Assembly: GCA_011109175.1 (NCBI GenBank)
Contig: RDEW01000040.1
Location: 248,001 to 312,000, forward strand
Direction of reading: 5' to 3'
DNA from: Dicyema japonicum
Taxonomy: Eukaryota > Dicyemida > Rhombozoa > Dicyemidae
Length of the DNA: 64,000 nucleotides
Shown here piece by piece: positions 56,128 through 64,000 of the stretch; positions within the stretch are counted from its first letter, which is position 1, and every line of letters begins with the position of its first letter. The position numbers and the translations under genes are program-made. Below the pieces are notes generated by a model. The model searched no databases. It had not been told where the DNA came from and was given only the letters and a program-made list of their open reading frames with translations.

Positions 56128-57694
56128 ATGGTTGTCAGCGAGAATATAACAAATTATTTAATCTATATTCGTACAAATACAACAAACAGGACTCTCAGTG
56201 ACCTGGAGTTCAAGAAACTAATGGTAAGGGTCATCAATCACTTTAGAAAATCAAATGGCAGGAAAAGTTGTCTGCACACGTCGAAGATTACAACAACACT
56301 CTTATCTGTGTGGTCATCCATTACCCCAATCTAATAAAGCCTGTACTATCGAAAATATTCGACGATTTTGCCCCAAGTTTCTTTCCCTCGCATTTTAGTT
56401 CTTTCCCCTAAGGAAGACGTGAATGATCATATGTCTCAAATCCATGGCTCAATTGACGCCTCATTCCGCTTGTTTGTCCGCCTAGCAGAAATCTCTCCAT
56501 AGTAGCTGTTATCTAAAACCTTTAGCGGAGTTCAGTCATGTCTGGTTTCCATAGTACAGAAGGCCTACCCCTTCTACAAAAAGCATGAGCTCACAGTCAC
56601 TCTGTTTGTGAAAAATTTGTTGGGGATAGTCTCCTGTGTCCCCTCAGTCGATACCAGACGATCAGTGGTCCTTATGGTCGTCTCCAATAGTCTCATCATT
56701 GATGTATTCCCCCAACTTAACCATAGACCAATATTGACCATGCCTGGCTTCCTGGAGAGTCTCTTTCGTCGAATCCCCATTCAGAGGACGCTGTTCTGTT
56801 CGGGAAACTAACTCAGATAATGAGATGTTTTATCCACTTTATAAATCAGGGTACAAGGGTGGATTTACAATTTTAGATGTGATTGGCCTGAAGGATTGGC
56901 TGCGTGTATTCGAGGACACGTTCCTGCTGATCAGTCGGGTATGCCAGTTGCAGTTTATAATGCTACACGTGCTAACGAAATATAACGTTATGGGTGGTGT
57001 GATTTTTAGAAAGGATTTGATGCAATGGCTTTGTATTTGTGGCGGAGAGTCATCGATGTGGAGAGAGGGTTGGTAGTACGGTTGAACTCGTTGTCTTATT
57101 TGAGATCTCTGCTGATTCATGCTGATGGGGTCCATGAAAGGTTTGCTTTTCGATCATTTCAGAGTCATCAAATTTTGTGTGGGCAAAATGGCAGATTGGC
57201 TGTGTGGTTTTGTTGACTACTACAGCAATAGGGAGATCAGTCCCAACAATTTGAGCATTTTTTACAATATATTTGAATCCTTGTCTTCTGTGTTGTTGGA
57301 ATATGTCCACATGGACAGTTATGTGGCTGTACGATGCCTTGATGGAGTTCTGGGATCACGATGGAACCCTCTGGCTTTTCTTAGAATGGAAACTGCCGAG
57401 TTGTTTGTGCTTGTTTTGTGGAGAAGTCGGCATTCTTTTAACGCATTTTCTATTCTGAGAAGAAATCAGCGATCAGAGGTGGATAATTCATCGTTGGTTG
57501 GTGGTCTTTGGGATCCTTTCGGAACTGTGTTGTGTGAGGACATGAAAGGTCTTGTTAGGACGTCAACCAGAATCACGGCTGAGAGAATTAATTTTGAAAT
57601 GTCTAATATGCTCTCAGACCGCAGCAAAATTGATGATTCTGATGATATTCTGTGGGACACTATTTCTCGGGATTTGGCTGAAAGTTGTATTTAG
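56128..57694 (+). CDS. RRN3: RNA polymerase I-specific initiation factor RRN3 (TIF-IA)
   Basis: Bridges Pol I to the promoter selectivity factor. Eight exons with introns of 23, 22, 24, 23, 26, 23 and 22 nt (56224-56246, 56377-56398, 56502-56525, 56704-56726, 56851-56876, 56987-57009, 57141-57162). Spliced CDS is 1404 nt (467 aa; human ~650, so shorter). HEAT-like blocks match family order: NLIKPVLSKIFDDFAP, SIVQKAYPFYKKHELTVTLF, VKNLLGIVSCVPSVDTRRSV, LQFIMLHVLTKYNKGFDAMA, ALYLWRRVIDVERGLVVRLN, SYLRSLLIHADGVHERVIKF, KMADWLCGFVDYY, LSIFYNIFESL and RWNPLAFL. The acidic C-terminal tail is present. The exact multiple of three after seven excisions supports the model. Confidence 0.88.
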
Positions 57695-58925
57695 TATTTA
57701 TTTTTTACTCTTTTTCGATATTTATAAAGATATGTTTTAACTTACTGACTTAATCGTTAAAATTCTGGGTAAGACACACGTGGGAAGTATTTTGAACAAA
57801 TGTGGATAACGACATACTTGTTTATAAGTAACTCTAATGGCTTCGCTATTCCAAATATAAGAAAATTTGGAATTCTATATATCCAAATTTACTAATCTTC
57901 AAGTGAGATTATTTGTGGAAATGATAGATTTTTGTTGAGACTCCCTTGTTAACTCCTCTAGGAGAATAGTTATTTATAGATAACGGAAATTGGTACAATG
58001 AGCTTTTGGATAACATTAATAAATTACGATGATTGGCCTTAAATGAGCAAGGAATTAAGTAAGGTTATGAAATACCATTGGTATTACCTCGAAGGACCTG
58101 GACTTTTCTGAAGAAGCTCCATTTATTTATAAAGGATGTAGAGACTCTCATCTCAGGAAAAGGAATCCGTATGATATTCACTTTGTCGTCATTAACTTCC
58201 ACACATTTTAGATTGTCTATTGAGGTCACTTCAATAAGTTGTATTTAGATCCCCTTCTACAATATATTTGGATATGTTTTATAGTCAATCTCCCGTTATT
58301 GAGAACGCATTCTCTAACGGTTATATGAAAATGCTCTCATTCACCCATTCCTCTTCTCGACTGTCCCTCTGCTTATTTTCTCTCAAAGATCTGATGGCAC
58401 GTAGGGAGGAAAGAGATTTGGATCTTATGATCCCCGAATTTCGGCCGCTATGGGATTTCCTTCTGCAAAGAAACATATCAGGTTTGTTATATTGAATTGT
58501 TGTGTCGACGCGGTTAGGATTTTTGGAAATGACATTTTTTGAAGATGGAAAAATATAGCTTCAGATTGGTGGGAGAATTCCTGTAGATGTTGGAATATCA
58601 AAAGTACTATTTTCAAGCGATTTTAATAATTTCGAAGGAAACATCGATATAACAAATACTCAATTGCAAGATACTTGTCTTTAAATTTGCTTGCTTCATA
58701 TTTACCGTTCAAGAATTCCCTGATTGTTATCCGGCTTCGTTCATCGCGCAGATTTGCTGATTTTCTCAAATATTTACTTTGTGTTTACAGTTTTGTTTTA
58801 AAATCAAATAACATTTTTCAGTTATAAAAGCGAATTAGACAAGACCCTTTCTTATTTCATGGTAAATATAGTCTCCTTACAAGCTGGCTTCATATAAATT
58901 TTACGGCCATTAGTTACTTTCTGAT
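57695..58925 (+). other. Interval with possible unassigned exons
   Basis: Plus-strand coding-like segments: TWTFLKKLHLFIKDVETLIS (58095-58155), IRMIFTLLSIEV after a possible 27-nt intron (58186-58212), and NGYMKMLSFTHSS ... LSLCLFSLKDLMARREERDL ... LLQRNISG (58300-58480). Joining them needs splice choices I could not fix, and no family is recognised. The rest is AT-rich. Confidence 0.3.
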
Positions 58926-58929
58926 AGGA

Positions 58930-61900
58930 TAAACCGACTCTGCTGATTTCGGTCGACTCTACTATGAGTGAAATCAAGATCTCTAACGTACTTTACCTCT
59001 ACGACCAGTCCCGATATATGAGAATGTACTGCAGAGGATCAAGCTCCTTCCGGCTTGAATTCTACAGAAACTCCAATAATATGGCCTTTGTCAAGCCCTG
59101 AACGCTGCTTGTCCCCACCAATTCAGAACGCCAGTCTCAAAACCGTCGGAGATTTGTATAAGGAACCTACCTTTCTGGGTTAAGGACGACGACCTCCTGG
59201 ACTACCTTCAGGAGATGGCTCCTTCAACCACGAAGGTTACTGGAATGTCCAGAGGAACACAGACGTTGCCAATGCTAAGGCCTCAATCAATAACAAAACA
59301 GAGGCCACATCACTAGTACGTTGTGGCTTCTACATTGGAAGGAACATGATCACTTGCGAGTCCATGAGAAGAGGGCCGCCGATCTGCTACAACCGCCAGC
59401 AGGTCGGTCACTTTGCATACCAGTGCAAAGGAAGAAGTGCTTCAGATGCGGGGGAGAGCACGATATCTCTCAGTGCAAAGTGGACCCGGGCCTCGAACGA
59501 AAGTGTGTTAACTGCGGGTCATTCAAACGCGGCGCCAGATATCGAGGCTGCCCTGTGTTAGTGGAGACCAAACGCAATCTTGATCTCCAAACAACAGTAT
59601 GGAATCAAGACAGAAGAACAATGTCAACGCTGAGAACAAGAGGTGGAGGCGTCAATGCAAAGAGAATAATTGGCCCAAGAATTAACATAAATGAACCAGC
59701 TCAAAATCCACGAGAGTCGGCTAGGCTACCCGAAGGAATGTGCCAGAGAAGATCGCAAAAAAAACTATAGGAAATTATATCAAGGCTGAAAGAACTAAGC
59801 AATATTCTTGGCGTGGATTTACGAAAAATGGTGGACCTGGCGATGGAGAGCCCAGGCCACCTAAAAGCAAATTGAGAAGAGGTCTGAAGATAGTTCTGGT
59901 AGATGCCTGATCATTGAGAAAAGGCATCATGATTTAGCACTACTTCTGACATCCACCTGGATTGACATCCTGGTGGTCATCTAGACCAAGGTGAAAAATA
60001 CCAACTCTACTACGCTACAGGGATTCAATTCCATAGAAATACCGTGGGTGAAGGTTCTGAGGCTGGCACTGGAACCACATTGTTCTACAGTGATGACCTA
60101 CAAATACGAGACCCTAAAATTATTATGAGTACACAATGCGAATTTGTTTCCGTTGAGGTGCGCTGCTGTGGCTCATGGATAAACGTTGGAGGCATGTATT
60201 CGAAGGACCTCAGGAAATCTTCTACAGAGATCGAAGAATTCTTGGATAGGCATGTCTGTCCTGGTAGGCGATCTAAACGCCAAAATCGTTAATTATGGGT
60301 GCTTTGGAACTAACGGTGACGGACTTAGACTAGAAAAAATGGGAGAGAAAACTGGTTTTGAAATCATTACGTCGGAGGAGCCAAACCACCGTGGTGGAGA
60401 TATGCTTGGCGTATTCCTTATCTCACCACCGCTCTACAACTATGTGGAAGGGCCGAAGATCACATGGGACATCGGCAGCGACCACATTCCTCAGGAACTA
60501 ACACTACACTTGACACCAGATACTACGGAAATAGTGTTCATGGAATATGACTTGTCAAGGATAAACTGGGAACAAGGAACCTCAAAAGCTGGAAGGAGGG
60601 ACCTAATTCCCCGTTGAAATTGACAACATGGACCGAGACCTTGCAATCATCATAGAACAATACTTGTCACTGTATGCCAAGATTTTCCGATGCTAGTCGT
60701 AAGAAGAGCATTGATATCTCACTTTGATATTGATCAAGAAACCACTTGAGAACCAAGCTCAGAAGATGTGTTGACTGTATAGACCGAATAGCTCTAACCG
60801 ACCGACTAAAGAAAATCAAAAGAGCCATTGAAGGGGGAAGAAGATTGACTCTGGAACGAAGATGGAGGGTCGAGGCAAGCAAACTAAACGCCAAAGACCC
60901 CTCATTCTGGAAGATCTATAAAAGAATAACTGGCCAGAAGAACGATGAAAAGAAAATCATCTTGAACAACCCAGAAGGAGGCTCACATTCTGCGGAGGAA
61001 GCCCAGAAATTTTTAAGAAGCTGGACCAGGGAGTCAACAAGATGGAGCTGATCCTGTCGGAAGGGCTGGAAGCTTCACAAGAACTACATATCTACTTTCC
61101 GAATGATCTCAAAGATACTGATATGAGGATCACGCTAGACTAGAGGTCCAGAGGATTTGCTACTCTTACTAAGGAACATATTTAACGCAAGCATTGATCA
61201 TGGATATGTCCCAAGACGCTGGAAAACCTCTATAGTCAGGATGATCCTAAAACCAGGAAAGTCGGGGAGGGACCCTCTCAACTATAGGACGGTCAGCCTC
61301 ATTTGCTCTATCTCCAAGATTGCTGAGCAAGTTATCTTCAAGAGGCTGAACGAGCATGTAGAAGAGAGTGGCTTCCTCCTCGTGGAACAATGTGGCTTCA
61401 GACCTGGAAAATCCTGCACGGATTGTATCCATCAAATGCATTCGGTGGTACTCAAAGGTATGGAATTCAAGAGACAAGTCAACCTGGTATGTCTGGACCT
61501 GTCAAAGGCCTTCGATAGCGTGTGACATGAAGCCCTCCTATCAAGGCTCGCGGCTGCAGCCATCCAAAAGAAACTCTTCCTATGGATAAAGGACTTCCTA
61601 ACAGGACGGACTTCCCGAGTGCGTGTTGGAAGAAATACGTCGAGAGATATCTTACTGAGGAGGGGTGTTCCGCAGGGCTCTGTCCTGAGCCCTCTTTTGT
61701 TCAACGTGCTTTTGTCAGATTTCCCTACTCCGCCGGACGCGAACACCAAATTATTAATATACGTGGACGACATACTAATTATGGACATGTCTGGGAAGTC
61801 TACACTATCAGAGAGAAGAATCAAGTTGTTCACTGACCGAGTGCAAGACTGGCGCTCCAAGAAAAGGATAAACTCTCTATTGAGAAGTCCAGCTTCATGA

Positions 61901-62425
61901 AGATCAGTCGCCTACGGAGACATCTTATACAACCTTATTCACTTGGAATCCCGAGAGTTTACTCACTTCGCTACCTTGGGGTAGTTATCAATCAGGGAGG
62001 TTCTTTTATGGAGGACATCAAGCGGAGGAGGCAGAAAGCGTTGCAAGCGCTCCTTTGTACACAGAGATGGCCGTTAGCATGGAGACTTTCCTATTTATCC
62101 TTATGAGGATTATTCTACTGGAGTTACTATATGGCTGTGAAGCGTGGTACTTCACGCAGAGGGAAGGAATAATGTAACTTTTCGAAAGATCAAGGAGGTC
62201 TGCAGTAAAGTTAGCTTTGGGCAGAAGACTCCGAGACGTCCTGAGTACAGAAGAAGACAGGATTCTTGTCTCAGTAAAGCACATCGTGGAGAAGAGGATT
62301 CGAGGGATCCGAGGTTAATGATATTAAATGGAAAGGGGTACGTCGGCAGTGTCCAAGCCGCGTAGGCGAACTAGTTAAGAACCCCTAGACCTAACTCCTA
62401 ATTCCTGTTTCTAATAAAGTTCTAT
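58930..62425 (+). mobile_element. Family C non-LTR retrotransposon, near full length
   Basis: ORF1-like region (58960-59760) ends in three CCHC-type knuckles: CYNRQQVGHFAYQC, CFRCGGEHDISQC and CVNCGSFKRGARYRGC. The endonuclease follows, with the APE motifs VLVGDLNAKI, NHRGGDMLGVFL and WDIGSDHIPQE (60040-60620). RT: RTVSLICSISKIAEQVIFKR, QCGFRPGKSCTDCI, VCLDLSKAFDSV, GVPQGSVLSPLLFNVLLSDF and LIYVDDILIMDM, then IPRVYSLRYLGV. It ends with CTAACTCCTAATTCCTG and AATAAAG near 62420. Frameshifts separate every domain, so it is dead but recent. It is the best guide to copies at 21.5 and 33.9 kb. Confidence 0.88.
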
Positions 62426-62750
62426 GTTTTACTTTCTAACGAATTTGTCTCTGAAACTTTACAGTGTTCACTAAGGTTTTAAACCAGAGTTTCTCAACCT
62501 TTTTTTGTATCGCCTCTATAAAAAAATTTCGCCCCCATAAGCTTTAAATTTGGGATTCTTTTAGTAATTCTTGCAGAGGAGCGAGCAGCGAATCTGGTGC
62601 GGTAACGAGTGTAGATCTCCAAAGACATGGAAAACTTTTTCGATATAAAGGACGACGTAAGCAATTTAACAAAAAAATATTTTTCTTAATTAAAAAATAT
62701 GAAAACTTATAATTTATTCTTTATCTTTGTTAGACCAAATAGCTTAAATT
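62426..62750. other. AT-rich spacer
   Basis: No feature supported. Confidence 0.35.
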
Positions 62751-62756
62751 AAAAGA

Positions 62757-62935
62757 AGACGCTCTCGGAGCCATCCAGTCTCACGTGGATCCTTGGTGAC
62801 CCTTTGTATTATTGAGCCGATCCGACGGATTAGATCGTCCGCTCGTGGGCATGGATTCCTGACGTCTCAACAGCAAATGGGACAAAAGAGTGATCCTCCG
62901 AAATGCTTCAGTACTTCCTTTTCTTCTGATCCTCA
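62757..62935 (-). pseudogene. Family D LINE 3' fragment
   Basis: On the minus strand, TTTGTCCCATTTGCTGTTG then GAGACGTCAGG corresponds to the FVPFAVETSG segment of family D (compare 1960-1985). Downstream, the WL..R segment is degraded. A short, old truncated copy. Confidence 0.5.
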
Positions 62936-62939
62936 GCTT

Positions 62940-63405
62940 GCTTAGAAGTATGACCTGGGTCCGAGACTGAAGCGGCCAAAAGAATATATCAACGCACGTA
63001 GCGTCCCAAGCCAGGTTCCGACAGTTATCGTCAAAATATCTTTAAAATGTTAATTTCCTCACATATGCCTTTAAAATAGATTATTAGACAGCTAATTCAT
63101 CAAGTTGTACTGAAAACTTTGTTTTTCTAAGAGACTCAAGATCACTGCCTCCATATCTCAGCATTGTGTTGTTACTAAATGGAATAGTTTTAGTAATTTG
63201 GGAGATTCCCTTGCAGAATAAGCGAGATGTGTTCTATATTAACCGTGTTCGCGAGATGGCTTCATCACATTATTAGAAAAATACATACAACTCGGGTAAA
63301 TACAAGAGATTAAGTTAATAAAACCAACACATAAATAGTTTTCTTTATATTCTTTTATTTTTTCACAAGTCCAATAAAAAAGTTCCAATATTTTATTTAA
63401 ATTAC
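62940..63405. other. Spacer between family D fragment and DNA transposon
   Basis: No coding exon recognised; the 64-codon minus frame at 63239-63433 is AT-rich and probably a chance frame. Confidence 0.35.
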
Positions 63406-64000
63406 AGTAAACCCTCATTAATCTGAACTTCAATAATCCGAAAACTTCGATATTCTAAATTTTTTGATGAGTTAACAAAATTTTACAAAGTTTTCTTACA
63501 AATAGGCTTCAATAAACCGAAACTTCATAATCCGCAATCCGAAATAAAATTATTAAAAATTTCGTATTAATTTATTTTGTTTTTATAATACATTCAGATG
63601 AATTTATATTTAAATTTAAATCTAAGAGTACCAAATTGTTAGAAAAAAGTAATATTTGTGAAATAAAAATATCAAAAATGACTCTCAGAGAATTATCCCA
63701 TATCTGTGAATAAAAATGAACCTACACTCAGAAATTCTAAAAAACCGTGAAAGTTGGAAAACTGTGAAACTACGATTAACAAGACAGCCAAGTGGTAAAC
63801 GTCATCAACTTGATAATTCACTTGTTGAATGGATGAAATTAATGGTTTTATTACTGAAGATATCATTTCATAAGCTAAATTATTTGGCGTAAAGCTTGAA
63901 ATCATCGAATTTGAAGTTAGTAAAGGCTACACAGATTTTAATGAAGATTTAACCTTAAACTAAAAGTTCTTAATGGAGAACCTAACAGCTAGCACAATAT
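63406..64000 (+). mobile_element. pogo/Tigger DNA transposon, left end, continues past window
   Basis: A terminal-repeat-like sequence ACAGTAAACCCTCATTAATC followed by repeated AATCCGAA-type units (63430, 63530) fits the 'CAGT..AACCTCGATTATCCGAA' ends of Tigger/pogo elements. About 300 bp inside, the plus strand encodes a CENP-B/Tc5-like helix-turn-helix region: KLRLTRQPSGKRHQLDNSLV, EWMK, then in a shifted frame GFITEDIIS (stop) AKLFGVKLEIIEFEVSKGYT. A frameshift and a TAA indicate a decayed copy. The DDE part lies beyond the window. Confidence 0.65.

Noticed and set aside
56101-56130. Start of RRN3 at the GTG at 56101
   Set aside because: The in-frame ATG at 56128 is a standard start and the residues before it show no family similarity.
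1-64000. CRISPR arrays, bacterial operons or prophage
   Set aside because: The gene content, spliceosomal introns and LINEs are eukaryotic; no regularly spaced short repeats occur.

Overview
This is eukaryotic, almost certainly animal, nuclear DNA. It is AT-rich and carries single-copy animal genes in pieces: a CELF RNA-binding protein, a DC-STAMP-domain (DCST) membrane protein, a DPP8/9-type prolyl peptidase, mitochondrial EF-Ts, NMD3, RNA polymerase III subunit C3, mitoribosomal PTCD3/mS39, ATP synthase Fo subunit b, OST4 and RRN3. The most striking property is intron size. Nearly every intron that can be placed by protein homology is 22-29 nt long. Removing them gives CDS lengths that are exact multiples of three for CELF, DCST, TSFM, POLR3C, RRN3 and ATP5PB. 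Such introns point to a compact, parasitic animal lineage. Dicyemid mesozoans are known for introns of about this size; orthonectids or other reduced animals cannot be excluded from the sequence.

Layout: a partial coiled-coil gene (minus) at the left edge; retroelement debris and a pogo-type transposase relic (1-4.7 kb); CELF (4.9-6.1, plus); DCST (7.9-10.05, minus); a dispersed repeat; DPP8/9 (11.4-15.8, plus) with a 1.8-kb LINE inside it; repeats; TSFM (17.4-18.3, minus); repeats and a degenerate LINE (18.4-24.2); NMD3 (24.86-26.5, plus), whose 3' half begins a 2.5-kb tandem duplication (25.9-30.9) with an N exactly at the junction; POLR3C (31.1-32.7, plus); a retrotransposon block (33.4-44.8) with one LINE nested in another; PTCD3 (45.95-47.85, minus); a small unrecognised three-intron gene (49.1-49.5, minus); a LINE with intact RT ORF (51.8-53.6); ATP5PB (53.7-54.7, plus), OST4 (54.77-54.88, minus) and RRN3 (56.1-57.7, plus); a near full-length LINE with gag and endonuclease (58.9-62.4); and the start of a pogo/Tigger DNA transposon at the right edge.

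The host genes are housekeeping functions (translation, ribosome export, Pol I and Pol III transcription, mitochondrial ATP synthase and ribosome, N-glycosylation) and show no operon-like arrangement. The retroelements fall into at least five families, called A-E here: A, APE-type with a shared 3' hairpin; B, 'APQGDSLSP' type; C, gag-zinc-knuckle/APE/RT; D, PHD finger/RT/restriction-like endonuclease; E, 'GILQGDS' RT/restriction-like endonuclease. Homology statements rest on family knowledge recalled without database searches.
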